Positions 53,035-64,000 of a DNA stretch of 64,000 nt are shown here, in pieces; within the stretch, counting starts at the first letter, position 1, and every line of letters starts with the position of its first letter. The stretch is from NCBI GenBank assembly GCA_902535745.1, contig CACAUR010000001.1:1-64000 (forward strand), read 5' to 3'. The translations under genes and the position numbers were made by a program. The stretch is from an uncultured Pelagibacteraceae bacterium (GTDB taxonomy: Bacteria; Pseudomonadota; Alphaproteobacteria; Pelagibacterales; Pelagibacteraceae). Below the pieces are notes generated by a model that was not told the origin of the DNA, ran no database searches, and saw only the letters and a program-made list of their open reading frames with translations.

Positions 53035-54662
53035 TGAACAAATACAATCAAAATTTAGATAAAAATAATGCTAATTTTGTACCACTAACACCTTTAAGTT
53101 TTTTAGAAAGGGCAAAAGATATATATCCAAATTATGAGGCACTGGTGTACGAAAATCGTTCTTATACCTGGTTACAAATTTACAATCGCTGCATTAAGTT
53201 TGCTAGTGCGCTTGAGAAGATAGGAATTAAAGAGGGAGATACTGTTTCGGTAATGGCTTTTAATACTCCTGAAATATTTGAAGCTCACTATTCTGTGCCA
53301 ATGACAGGAGCAGTTCTTAATACTATTAATACGAGATTGGATGCAAAAACAGTTTCCTATATATTAGACCACGCAGAGGCAAAAGTTCTTATAGTCGATA
53401 GACAACTTCACTCAGTAATAAACAAAGCATTAGAAAGCGTAAAATTTAAGCCTTTAATAATCGATATCCAAGACGATAAAGCAGATCAATCTTTGCTCAA
53501 AAAAATTGGTGATAAAGAATATGAAGATTTTTTAAATACAGGAGATGAAAATTATACCTGGAAAAAACCAAAAGACGAATGGCAAGCAATTTCATTAAGT
53601 TATACTTCGGGCACAACAGGTAATCCAAAAGGTGTAGTTTATCATCATCGTGGTTCTTATCTGATGTCAACTGGGAGTGCAGTTGCTTGGAATATGCCTA
53701 ATAGATTAAATTTTTTAACGGTCGTTCCAATGTTTCATTGTAATGGATGGGGATATCCTTGGACAATTCCAATGTTGAATGGAAAAACTATATGTTTAAG
53801 AGCTATAGATATTAAAAAAATTTTTGAATTAATTGAAAAACATGACATCAGTCACTTCGGGGGTGCACCAATAGTTCTTAATATGATCACTGGTGCTTCA
53901 GAATCCGAGAGGAAAAAGTTGAAGAAAAAAGTTTTTGTTTTAACTGCTGGTGCCCCACCCCCAAGTATTATTTTTAAGAAAATGGAAAATTTGGGTTTTG
54001 AAGTAATGCACGTGTACGGATTAACTGAAACGTATGGCCATATTTTACAATGCGCTTGGAATGACGATTGGAATTCTTATGATGAAGATAAAAAAAATGA
54101 AATAAAAGCCAGACAAGGTGTAAGATATCCAAATACAGAGGACACAAAAGTAATTGATCCAGAAACTATGAGTCCTGTGCCAAAAGATGGCAAAACGATT
54201 GGTGAAATCATGATTAAAGGAAACATAGTTATGAAAGGTTATTTTAAAGATAAAGAAGCAACTGACAAAGCTATGGCTCACGGCTGGTTTCACTCTGGAG
54301 ATTTAGCTGTAGTGCACCCGGATGGCTACATAAAGATCAAGGATAGATCAAAAGATATAATTATTTCTGGTGGCGAGAACATATCTTCTATTGAAATAGA
54401 GAATACTTTAGCCAAACACCCTAGTGTTTCAATAGCAGCAGTAGTGGCTAAACCAGATGAAAAATGGGGCGAGGTTCCTTGTGCATTTATAGAAAAAGTA
54501 AAAGATAAAGAAACAAGCGAGAAAGAACTTATAGATTTTTGTAGAGAAACATTAGCTGGCTTCAAAATTCCAAAAAAAATCGCTTTTTGCGAATTGCCAA
54601 AAACTTCAACAGGAAAAATTCAGAAATTTGAGTTAAGGAAAAAGGCCAAGGAATTAACTTGA
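53034..54662 (+). CDS. dmdB: 3-methylmercaptopropionate-CoA ligase (DmdB-like)
   Basis: A 542-residue AMP-forming acyl-CoA ligase. It shows ISLSYTSGTTGNPKGVVYHH (ATP site), HVYGLTETYGHILQCAWND, GWFHSGDLAVVHPDGYIKIKDR, IISGGENISSIEIENTL and PKTSTGKIQKFELRKKA with the catalytic Lys. DmdB activates methylmercaptopropionate, the product of DMSP demethylation. Other short or medium chain acids are possible substrates. Substrate call rests on the adjoining dmdC and dmdA genes. It overlaps its neighbours on both sides (1 and 4 bases). Confidence 0.85.
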   Translation: MNKYNQNLDKNNANFVPLTPLSFLERAKDIYPNYEALVYENRSYTWLQIYNRCIKFASALEKIGIKEGDTVSVMAFNTPEIFEAHYSVPMTGAVLNTINTRLDAKTVSYILDHAEAKVLIVDRQLHSVINKALESVKFKPLIIDIQDDKADQSLLKKIGDKEYEDFLNTGDENYTWKKPKDEWQAISLSYTSGTTGNPKGVVYHHRGSYLMSTGSAVAWNMPNRLNFLTVVPMFHCNGWGYPWTIPMLNGKTICLRAIDIKKIFELIEKHDISHFGGAPIVLNMITGASESERKKLKKKVFVLTAGAPPPSIIFKKMENLGFEVMHVYGLTETYGHILQCAWNDDWNSYDEDKKNEIKARQGVRYPNTEDTKVIDPETMSPVPKDGKTIGEIMIKGNIVMKGYFKDKEATDKAMAHGWFHSGDLAVVHPDGYIKIKDRSKDIIISGGENISSIEIENTLAKHPSVSIAAVVAKPDEKWGEVPCAFIEKVKDKETSEKELIDFCRETLAGFKIPKKIAFCELPKTSTGKIQKFELRKKAKELT

Positions 54663-55435
54663 ATCTTGAAATAGATAAGAAGCAGGTATTTGCATCCACA
54701 GCAGGTAAAGATTTTGATCCAGCAAAACAAACGGTTTTTCTTTTGCATGGAAGTGGACTCTCCCATATTGTGTGGTCTCTTACAGAACAATTTTTATCTA
54801 ATAAAGGTCTAAATATTTTATCTTTAGACTTACCTGGTCATGGAAATTCAGAAGGTCCTTGCATTGATTCAATTGAAAAAATTGCAGATTGGATTGAAAG
54901 TGTAAGACTTTTTTTAAAAATTGAAAGAGTTTCAATAGTAGGACATTCTCAAGGGTGTTTAGAGGCTTTAGAGTATGGTTCCCGTTTTAAAAAAAGTATT
55001 TTTAAATTAGTTTTTCTAGCGGGCTCCTACAAAATGCCTGTTAACCAAGATTTAATAGACCTAGCAGACTCTGGGGATAAAAAAGCAGTTCATTTAATGA
55101 TGAAATGGGGTTACGAAGGTTCAAGAAAATTTATAGGAGGTAATCCTGTCGAAAAAATCATTAATTCTTCCAGAGAGGTAAAGGAAATATTGGCCACTGA
55201 TTTAAAAGCTTGTAATAATTACAAAAATGGAAAAGAGGCATCTGCCGCCATAGAATGCCCTACTTTATTAATTTTTGGGGCTTTAGACAAAATGGTACCA
55301 TCTGAAAATGGAAAAAAATTCGCAAATTTAATTAAAAATTCAGAGACACAAATAATAAATGAGTGTGGACATATGATTATGTTTGAAAAAGCTTTTGAAA
55401 TGAGAGAAAAGGTAGCAGAATTTTTAAAAAAATGA
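54659..55435 (+). CDS. alpha/beta hydrolase within the dmd operon
   Basis: A 258-residue cytosolic alpha/beta hydrolase. It has [17 protein letters not shown] for the oxyanion hole, [20 protein letters not shown], the nucleophile elbow [12 protein letters not shown] (Ser97), the Asp loop [13 protein letters not shown] and His in [16 protein letters not shown]. The start is a TTG at 54659 overlapping the dmdB stop (TTGA); it ends overlapping dmdA as ATGA. By position it should act on a DMSP intermediate, perhaps as a thioesterase for an acyl-CoA; no DmdD-type hydratase is present in the window. This role is an inference. Confidence 0.85.
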   Translation: MNLEIDKKQVFASTAGKDFDPAKQTVFLLHGSGLSHIVWSLTEQFLSNKGLNILSLDLPGHGNSEGPCIDSIEKIADWIESVRLFLKIERVSIVGHSQGCLEALEYGSRFKKSIFKLVFLAGSYKMPVNQDLIDLADSGDKKAVHLMMKWGYEGSRKFIGGNPVEKIINSSREVKEILATDLKACNNYKNGKEASAAIECPTLLIFGALDKMVPSENGKKFANLIKNSETQIINECGHMIMFEKAFEMREKVAEFLKK

Positions 55436-56541
55436 AAAATTTTTCTATTATAAAATCTAGAAGGTTAAGAAGCACTCCGTATACTGATAGGATCGAGGCC
55501 CACGGAGTAAGCGGATATACAGTATACAACCACATGTTATTACCAGTCACTTTTAAATCTGTAGAGGCAGATTACGAGCATTTAAAAAAGTTTGTTCAAA
55601 TTTGGGATGTTTCTGCAGAAAGACAAGTTGAAATTTCGGGTAAGGACTCTGCAAAACTTGTTCAATTAATGACATGTAGAGATTTATCAAAATCAAAAGT
55701 TGGAAGATGCTATTATGCACCTCTGATTGACGACGGCGGCTGTTTAGTCAATGACCCAATAATAAATAAATTAGCTGATGATAAATGGTGGCTTTCAATA
55801 GCAGATGCTGATGTAATATTTTTTGCAAAGGGCTTAGCTGCAGGGCATAAGTTCGATGTAAAGATTCATGAACCTAACGTAAATATACTTGCTATCCAAG
55901 GTCCCCTTTCAGATGATTTAATGGCTAAGTTATTTGGTGAGGAAATTAGAAATCTTAAATTTTTTAATTTTAAATACTTTAATTTTAAAGGAAATAATTA
56001 TTTTATAGCAAGATCGGGATGGTCGAAGCAAGGAGGCTTCGAAGTTTATGTTGAAGACAATAAGGCTGGTCAAGATTTATATGATTACTTGTTTGAATAT
56101 GGTAAAGAATTTAATGTAAGAGCTGGTTGCCCTAATTTAATTGAGAGAATTGAGTCAGCTTTATTGTCTTACGGTAGTGATTTTGACAATAGAGATAATC
56201 CATTTGAAGCAAACTTTGACAAATTCATTAATTTAGACTCTGATGTAAATTTTTTAGGCAAAGAAAAATTAAAAAAAATTCAAAAAGAAGGGGTTTCTAG
56301 AAAATTGATGGGTGTAAAAATTGATCATAACAAAATTGATATGTATTGTGAGAAAACATTATTAGATGATAATAACAACATTGTTGGATATGTTAGATCA
56401 GCTGCATATTCACCAACTTTTAAAAAGGTTATTGGCATTGCAATGATTAACAAACCTTATTGGGATAGCAAACATCAGTTTAAGATAGATATTAATGATA
56501 AAATATTTTTAGGAACAGTTTGCGATTTACCCTTCATTTAG
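55432..56541 (+). CDS. dmdA: DMSP demethylase (DmdA)
   Basis: A GcvT-fold, tetrahydrofolate-dependent enzyme that moves a methyl group from dimethylsulfoniopropionate to THF, leaving methylmercaptopropionate. The 369-residue length equals that of characterised SAR11 DmdA. It starts [20 protein letters not shown] and contains [62 protein letters not shown] and [15 protein letters not shown]. It differs from glycine-cleavage GcvT in these segments. The THF product can enter FolD, also in this window. It closes the dmdC-dmdB-hydrolase-dmdA operon. Confidence 0.9.
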   Translation: MKNFSIIKSRRLRSTPYTDRIEAHGVSGYTVYNHMLLPVTFKSVEADYEHLKKFVQIWDVSAERQVEISGKDSAKLVQLMTCRDLSKSKVGRCYYAPLIDDGGCLVNDPIINKLADDKWWLSIADADVIFFAKGLAAGHKFDVKIHEPNVNILAIQGPLSDDLMAKLFGEEIRNLKFFNFKYFNFKGNNYFIARSGWSKQGGFEVYVEDNKAGQDLYDYLFEYGKEFNVRAGCPNLIERIESALLSYGSDFDNRDNPFEANFDKFINLDSDVNFLGKEKLKKIQKEGVSRKLMGVKIDHNKIDMYCEKTLLDDNNNIVGYVRSAAYSPTFKKVIGIAMINKPYWDSKHQFKIDINDKIFLGTVCDLPFI

Positions 56542-56556
56542 TATAAGTTAATCATC

Positions 56557-57549
56557 ATGAATATTGCAATCGTAGGTGCCACAGGAAATGTCGGTAGAAA
56601 AATAATTGAAGTTATACATAAAAAGGAAATTTCAATTGATAGTCTATACTTTGTTGCATCATCCAAAAGCGCTGGATCAGTTTTAGAATTTGGTGATAAA
56701 GAAATTAAAATTGAAAATTTAGAAAATTTTAATTTTTCTAAAGTAGATCTCTCTTTTTTTTGTGCTGGAAAAACAATCTCTGAAAAATATGTGCCTTTAG
56801 CAGCCAAACATTCAGTTGTTATTGATAACTCAAGTTTTTTTAGAATGGACCCTGATGTACCTTTGATAGTTCCCCAAGTAAATAAAGATCATTTAAAAGA
56901 TATTAAAAAAAATATAATTGCAAATCCTAACTGCTCTACTGCACAACTAGTTATTGTTTTAAAATCGCTTAATGACTCTTTTAAAATTAAAAGAGTAGTT
57001 ATTTCCACTTATCAGTCTACCTCAGGAGCTGGAAAAAAACCTATGGATGAACTAATTGACCAAACAAAGTCCATATTGAATAATAAAAATTTTGAATCTA
57101 AAAACTTCACAAAGCAAATTGCGTTTAATGCAATACCTCATATAGATAGTTTTTCTGATGATGGTTATACTAAAGAAGAGTTAAAAATGATTCATGAAAC
57201 CAACAAAATACTTGGCACTAAAATTGACATTACTGCAACATGTGTCAGAATTCCAGTTCTTGTTTCTCATGCAGAGTCAGTAAATATTGAATTTGAAAAT
57301 GATTTTACTATTAAAAAAGTAAAAGAATTATTAAGTACCGCTGAGGGTTGTAAGGTGGTTGATGAGAATTCTGATGGTGGTTATATTACACCAGTTGAAG
57401 CAGAAGGTAAAAATGAGACTTTTATTTCAAGAATTAGAAAAGATAATAGTAAAAAGAATGCTTTAAATATGTGGATTGTTTCTGACAATCTATTAAGGGG
57501 GGCAGCTTTAAACGCTGTTGAAATTGCGGAGGCTTATATTAAAAGATAA
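56557..57549 (+). CDS. asd: aspartate-semialdehyde dehydrogenase
   Basis: Asd reduces aspartyl phosphate to the semialdehyde on the way to lysine, threonine, methionine and DAP. The 330-residue protein shows NIAIVGATGNVGRKIIEVI (NADP), SLYFVASSKSAGSVL, ANPNCSTAQLVIVLKSL with the catalytic Cys, VVISTYQSTSGAGKKPMDEL and CVRIPVLVSHAESVNIEFEN with the active His. The length is normal. It begins 15 bases after dmdA and ends seven bases before sdhC. Confidence 0.96.
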   Translation: MNIAIVGATGNVGRKIIEVIHKKEISIDSLYFVASSKSAGSVLEFGDKEIKIENLENFNFSKVDLSFFCAGKTISEKYVPLAAKHSVVIDNSSFFRMDPDVPLIVPQVNKDHLKDIKKNIIANPNCSTAQLVIVLKSLNDSFKIKRVVISTYQSTSGAGKKPMDELIDQTKSILNNKNFESKNFTKQIAFNAIPHIDSFSDDGYTKEELKMIHETNKILGTKIDITATCVRIPVLVSHAESVNIEFENDFTIKKVKELLSTAEGCKVVDENSDGGYITPVEAEGKNETFISRIRKDNSKKNALNMWIVSDNLLRGAALNAVEIAEAYIKR

Positions 57550-57556
57550 TATAATT

Positions 57557-57943
57557 ATGAAAGAAAATAATCCATTATCTCCTCACATTCAGATATATAA
57601 CTGGCATGTGTCATCCCTTGTTTCTATTTCACATAGAATTACGGGCATTGTAAATTATTTTCTGTTAATTTTTATTTGCATTTGGGCAAGTAGTTTATTT
57701 TTTGGTGAAGGTGCCTATGAAATTTTTAAATTATTTTTAAACTCAGTAATCGGGAAATTTTTTATAATCAGCTTAATATGGTCTTACACTTTTCAAATTT
57801 TAAGCGAAGTAAGACATTGGTTTTGGGATATTGGATTAGGTTTTGAATTAAAAACAACAAAAATAACTGGGCTTCTGGTTATCTTTGGTTCCTTCCTATT
57901 AACAATTTTAATCTATTCTTCTAAGGGTTTTTTACAATTATGA
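57557..57943 (+). CDS. sdhC: succinate dehydrogenase cytochrome b556 subunit
   Basis: A 128-residue membrane anchor. From the ATG at 57557 it begins MKENNPLSPHIQIYNWHVSS and has SISHRITGIVNYFLLIFICIW with the conserved SHRITG, and EVRHWFWDIG with the heme His. Three hydrophobic segments are visible. A frame extending 13 codons upstream runs into asd and lacks the family N-terminus, so I reject it. It overlaps sdhD by four bases. Confidence 0.95.
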   Translation: MKENNPLSPHIQIYNWHVSSLVSISHRITGIVNYFLLIFICIWASSLFFGEGAYEIFKLFLNSVIGKFFIISLIWSYTFQILSEVRHWFWDIGLGFELKTTKITGLLVIFGSFLLTILIYSSKGFLQL

Positions 57944-58263
57944 TTAAAGCAACAAAGAAATGGCTTTTTTTAAAAATATCCTCTTTAGTAATGGTTCCTC
58001 TAATGTTGTGGTTTTTACTCAATTTTGTTTCACTTTATGATTCTAATTACGCTGAAGTCTTAGCGTTTTTGTCTTCTCAACCTTCAAAATTATTTTTTTC
58101 TCTATTTCTTGTTTCAATGTTTTTTTATTCCGCTTTAAGTATAAGTGAAGTTTTTGAAGACTATATTCACGTAGAGAGCACCAAAAAGCTCCTAAATGTT
58201 GGTGTTTTTTTGTCATCTTTGATTATTCCATTATTTACAATAATACTTATATCTAATTTATAA
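57940..58263 (+). CDS. sdhD: succinate dehydrogenase membrane anchor subunit
   Basis: A 107-residue membrane protein with three hydrophobic segments. It has WLFLKISSLVMVPLMLWFLL and FFYSALSISEVFEDYIHVES, which is the alphaproteobacterial SdhD pattern (HxxxGxxxxxxDY is replaced by a weaker SISEVFEDYIH). Identity rests on operon position between sdhC and sdhA, the size and topology. It helps anchor SdhAB and bind quinone and heme. Confidence 0.88.
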   Translation: MIKATKKWLFLKISSLVMVPLMLWFLLNFVSLYDSNYAEVLAFLSSQPSKLFFSLFLVSMFFYSALSISEVFEDYIHVESTKKLLNVGVFLSSLIIPLFTIILISNL

Positions 58264-58266
58264 ATT

Positions 58267-60042
58267 ATGAAGTCTTACAAAATTATTGACCATGAATATG
58301 ACGTAGTTGTCCTTGGCGCAGGTGGCTCAGGTTTGAGAGCTGCTGTAGGTTTAAGTGAAGCTGGATTAAAAACTGCGTGTGTGTCAAAAGTTTTTCCAAC
58401 TAGAAGTCATACTTCTGCTGCTCAAGGTGGGATCTCTGCAGCCTTAGGTAACATGGGTGAAGACGATTGGAGATGGCATATGTACGATACAGTTAAAGGT
58501 GCTGATTGGTTGGGTGATCAAGATTGTATAGAATATTTATGCAAAGAAGCTCCTAGAGCAGTTTTAGAATTAGAAAAATATGGTGTACCCTTCAGTAGAA
58601 CTGAAGATGGAAAAATATATCAGCGTCCATTTGGAGGAATGACAAAAAATTATGGTAATGAACCTGTTCAAAGAACATGTGCAGCAGCAGATAGAACTGG
58701 GCATGCAATACTGCACACTTTATATGGCCAGGCCTTAAAACATAAAACAGAATTTTTTATCGAGTATTTTGCTTTGGATCTTTTAATGAAAGATGGTCAG
58801 TGCAAAGGACTAATTGCGTGGAATTTAAATGATGGGACTATACATAGATTCAGATCACACATCACAATAATTGCAACAGGTGGTTATGGAAAAGTTTATT
58901 ACTCTGCAACATCAGCACATACTTGTACAGGAGACGGAAATGCAATGGTGCTTAGAGCTGGTTTACCTTTGCAGGATATGGAGTTCGTACAATTTCATCC
59001 AACAGGAATTTACGGTCATGGAACTCTAATTTCTGAAGGTGTGAGGGGTGAAGGTGGTTATTTAGTAAATTCCAAAGGAGAGAGATTTATGGAAAGATAT
59101 GCTCCAAAAGCTAAAGATCTTGCCTCAAGAGATGTTGTAAGCAGGTCAATTGCAGTTGAAATTAATGAGGGAAGAGGAGTTGGAAATGAAAAAGATCATG
59201 TTCATTTACACCTAAACCATTTAGACCCAAAAGTTATAGAAGAAAGACTTCCAGGTATATCAGAGTCTTCAAGATTATTCGCGAACGTAGATGTAACAAA
59301 AGAACCAATACCAGTGGTTCCAACTGTTCACTATAACATGGGAGGTATCCCCACAAATTATAAAGCTGAAGTTTTAACTTTAAATGGATCGGAAAAAACT
59401 GTTCCAGGATTGATGGCAATTGGAGAAGCAGCCTGCGTGTCAGTTCATGGAGCAAACAGACTTGGATCGAACTCTTTAATTGATCTAGTTGTTTTTGGAA
59501 GAGCTGCAGCCAAGAGAGCGGCAGAGTTAATAAAACCAGGCACACCTCATGAGGAAATTTCTCAATCTGAGACTGATAAATGTTTAGAGAGATTTGATAG
59601 ACTTAGAAATGCATCTGGAACAAATAATACAGCAGATTTAAGACTGGCAATGCAAAAAACAATGCAATCTAAATGTGCTGTTTTCAGAACTGAAAAAACA
59701 CTAAAAGAGGGTGTAAATGAAATTAGAAAACCTTATGAGGGTATGGATGACCTTTCGGTAAAAGACAAGTCTCTAATTTTTAATACTGATCTAGTAGAGA
59801 CATTAGAATTTGATAATTTGATTAGACAAGCAATAACTACAATGGACTCCGCTTATCACAGAAAAGAAAGTAGAGGAGCTCACGCTAGAGAAGATTTTCC
59901 AAAGCGAAATGACGAAAAATTTATGCAGCATACATTATCGTGGTGTGATGGCAAAAAGACTAAAATTGACTATAGACCTGTTCACAGATCAACACTTTCA
60001 AATGACGTTCAATACTTTCCCCCTCAAGAAAGAGTTTATTGA
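58267..60042 (+). CDS. sdhA: succinate dehydrogenase flavoprotein subunit
   Basis: The 591-residue FAD subunit oxidises succinate to fumarate. It shows [40 protein letters not shown] with the FAD-linking His, [51 protein letters not shown] and [20 protein letters not shown], all complex II signatures. The TGA shares a base with the sdhB start. Confidence 0.98.
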   Translation: MKSYKIIDHEYDVVVLGAGGSGLRAAVGLSEAGLKTACVSKVFPTRSHTSAAQGGISAALGNMGEDDWRWHMYDTVKGADWLGDQDCIEYLCKEAPRAVLELEKYGVPFSRTEDGKIYQRPFGGMTKNYGNEPVQRTCAAADRTGHAILHTLYGQALKHKTEFFIEYFALDLLMKDGQCKGLIAWNLNDGTIHRFRSHITIIATGGYGKVYYSATSAHTCTGDGNAMVLRAGLPLQDMEFVQFHPTGIYGHGTLISEGVRGEGGYLVNSKGERFMERYAPKAKDLASRDVVSRSIAVEINEGRGVGNEKDHVHLHLNHLDPKVIEERLPGISESSRLFANVDVTKEPIPVVPTVHYNMGGIPTNYKAEVLTLNGSEKTVPGLMAIGEAACVSVHGANRLGSNSLIDLVVFGRAAAKRAAELIKPGTPHEEISQSETDKCLERFDRLRNASGTNNTADLRLAMQKTMQSKCAVFRTEKTLKEGVNEIRKPYEGMDDLSVKDKSLIFNTDLVETLEFDNLIRQAITTMDSAYHRKESRGAHAREDFPKRNDEKFMQHTLSWCDGKKTKIDYRPVHRSTLSNDVQYFPPQERVY

Positions 60043-60812
60043 TGGTTCAAATAAACTTACCACAAAATTCTAAAGTTGAAAAAGGTAAGTTTTTTAAAGA
60101 CAAGACTGGCTCAAAAAACATACGCAAAGTAAATATTTATAGATGGGATCCATCTACTGGAGAAAATCCAAGGATTGATACTTACGAAGTAGACATGGAT
60201 AATTGTCCTTCGAAAGTTTTAGATCTATTAAATAAAATTAAAAATGAGATAGATCCATCAATTGCTTACAGAAGGTCTTGTGCACATGGAGTGTGTGGTT
60301 CTTGTGCTATGAATATGGATGGTAAAAACGGATTAGCTTGTACGAAGCCACACTCTGAGATTAAAGGAGATATTAATATTTATCCATTGCCACATTTGAA
60401 AGTTTTAAAAGACTTGATAGGTGATCTCAGCACTTTATACAAACAATATGAGTCAGTTGAACCTTGGTTAAAGACAACCTCAAAAACTGAAAAAGAGAAT
60501 ATTCAATCCAAAGAGGATAGAGCAAAACTAGATGGGCTTTACGAGTGTATAATGTGTGCATGCTGTTCAACTTCTTGTCCAAGTTATTGGTGGAATGGTG
60601 ATAAATACCTAGGGCCTGCCGTTCTTTTACAGGCTTATAGATGGATAATTGATTCAAGAGACGAAGATAGAAAAGAGAGATTAAAAAAAGTTGCAGATGA
60701 ACTTAAGTTATACAGGTGCCATACTATTATGAATTGTACTAATGCTTGTCCCAAAGGTTTAAATCCAGCAAAAGCAATAGCCTCAATTAAGAAAATGCTT
60801 GCAACTAGCTAA
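60042..60812 (+). CDS. sdhB: succinate dehydrogenase iron-sulfur subunit
   Basis: The 256-residue electron-transfer subunit. It carries the [2Fe-2S] ligands in [20 protein letters not shown] and NGLACTKPH, and the [4Fe-4S]/[3Fe-4S] ligands in [20 protein letters not shown] and [18 protein letters not shown] choose the ATG at 60042, which overlaps the sdhA stop as TGATG, over a TTG three bases earlier. It completes sdhCDAB and links succinate oxidation to the quinone pool. Confidence 0.97.
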   Translation: MVQINLPQNSKVEKGKFFKDKTGSKNIRKVNIYRWDPSTGENPRIDTYEVDMDNCPSKVLDLLNKIKNEIDPSIAYRRSCAHGVCGSCAMNMDGKNGLACTKPHSEIKGDINIYPLPHLKVLKDLIGDLSTLYKQYESVEPWLKTTSKTEKENIQSKEDRAKLDGLYECIMCACCSTSCPSYWWNGDKYLGPAVLLQAYRWIIDSRDEDRKERLKKVADELKLYRCHTIMNCTNACPKGLNPAKAIASIKKMLATS

Positions 60813-60836
60813 TTACTTAATTAAATAATTTCGCCG

Positions 60837-63305
<2,469 letters not shown>

Positions 63306-63306
<1 letters not shown>

Positions 63307-64000
63307 TGAATATTCACGAACACCAGGCTAAACAATTATTAAAAAAATTTGGCGCCATTGTTCCTAATGGAGAGGCTTGTTTTACAGTACAAGAGGTTTT
63401 AGAAAAAGCAAAAAAACTCAATCTTAAAAAATATGTTTTAAAAGCACAAATACATGCAGGCGGGAGAGGTAAGGCAGGTGGAGTTAAAATATTAGATAAT
63501 TTATCTGATCTAGAAAAAGCTGCAAGAGATTTGTTAGGAAAAAAATTAATTACACATCAGACAGGACCAAGTGGCAAAGAAGTTAAAAGACTTTACTTAG
63601 AGGAGCCATCCAACATTAAAAAGGAATTCTATTTATCCTGTCTTATTGATAGGGCAAGTTCTAAAATTGCTTTTATTTCTAGCGATCAGGGTGGGATGGA
63701 CATCGAAGAAGTTGCAAAAAATGATCCTAATAAAATCAATACTGTAAAAATTAGTTTTAAGAAGGATATTGAAGATGAGGATTGTAAAAAAATTATTCAT
63801 AATTTCAATCTAGATGATGATGCTAATCTAAAATGTATCAAGATTATTAAATCAATTTACAAAACATTTGTTTCTACCGATGCAAGCTTAATTGAAATCA
63901 ATCCACTAATACTTACAAAGGAAAACAATATTATGTGTCTGGATGCAAAAATAAGCTTTGATGACAATGCAATTTTCAAACATCCAGAATTACTAGAATT
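63306..64000 (+). CDS. sucC: succinyl-CoA synthetase beta subunit, partial
   Basis: The first 231 residues are present; the right edge cuts the gene (about 390 expected). They include MNIHEHQAKQLLKKFGAIVP, KAQIHAGGRGKAGGVKILDN (ATP-grasp), EFYLSCLIDRASSKIAFISS and IEINPLILTKENNIMCLDAK, typical of SucC. It makes ATP or GTP from succinyl-CoA in the TCA cycle. The TAATG overlap with mdh implies co-translation. Confidence 0.97.

Noticed and set aside
57518-57556. 13-residue N-terminal extension of SdhC
   Set aside because: It overlaps the end of asd and does not match SdhC proteins, which begin like MKENNPLSPHIQIY.

Overview
This window looks like a piece of chromosome from a marine SAR11-clade alphaproteobacterium (Pelagibacter type). 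The signs are a very AT-rich sequence, densely packed genes with 1-11 nt overlaps, no gene-free stretch longer than about 165 nt, and marker loci such as a dmdA-type DMSP demethylase next to dmdB/dmdC-like genes, alphaproteobacterial families (DUF2794, IalB) and small housekeeping proteins. I saw no insertion sequence, prophage, CRISPR array or integrase. The organism call is inference from gene content and base composition.

Layout. 0-11.7 kb: a Lon N-terminal-domain protein (cut by the left edge), tRNA-Gly(GCC) and phhB face a leftward block of purH, a heparinase-like gene, rpe, a small membrane protein, and a sodium:solute symporter with its DUF4212 small subunit. An unknown gene then converges on a second leftward operon, tsaD-EVE-acs. 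11.8-15.6 kb: hemC, hemD, mscS, yggT and folD run rightward. 15.6-21.1 kb: a TPR/GT41-like glycosyltransferase, an SDR lacking its catalytic Tyr, and a light-related cluster (FeS-BCP-type photolyase homologue, DCC thioredoxin-like protein, a tiny DUF2256 gene, and a second photolyase with unusual domain order). 21.1-25.6 kb: argG, ialB, an aldo/keto reductase, a BI-1 protein, DUF2794 and yciB.

25.6-30.8 kb: hspQ, then a cytochrome c maturation operon ccmCDEFGH ending in a PagL-like lipid A deacylase. 30.8-43.1 kb: a rightward catabolic run of two tandem FMN 2-hydroxy-acid oxidases, an aminotransferase, a GlcD-like oxidase, a D-2-hydroxyacid dehydrogenase, a TRAP transporter (DctP-Q-M), an amidase, a 58-residue membrane protein, an EamA exporter and an alpha/beta hydrolase. 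Together these suggest import and oxidation or transamination of 2-hydroxy/2-oxo acids.

43.1-48.1 kb: ftsY and dapF (leftward) diverge from ffh-rpsP-trmD-rplS. The ffh gene is preceded by a promoter and an apparently structured leader whose folds can pair with the ribosome-binding site. 48.1-57.5 kb: leuCDB, then the DMSP demethylation genes dmdC-dmdB-hydrolase-dmdA, and asd. 57.6-64 kb: sdhCDAB, mmsA, mdh and the start of sucC, a TCA-cycle block.

The most interesting items are the ffh leader, the conserved-looking stem-loop before ccmC, the photolyase/DUF2256 cluster with altered active features, lysine-rich or repetitive tails on Acs, S16 and L19, an EF-hand-like insertion in the symporter, and the unassigned hydrolase inside the dmd operon.
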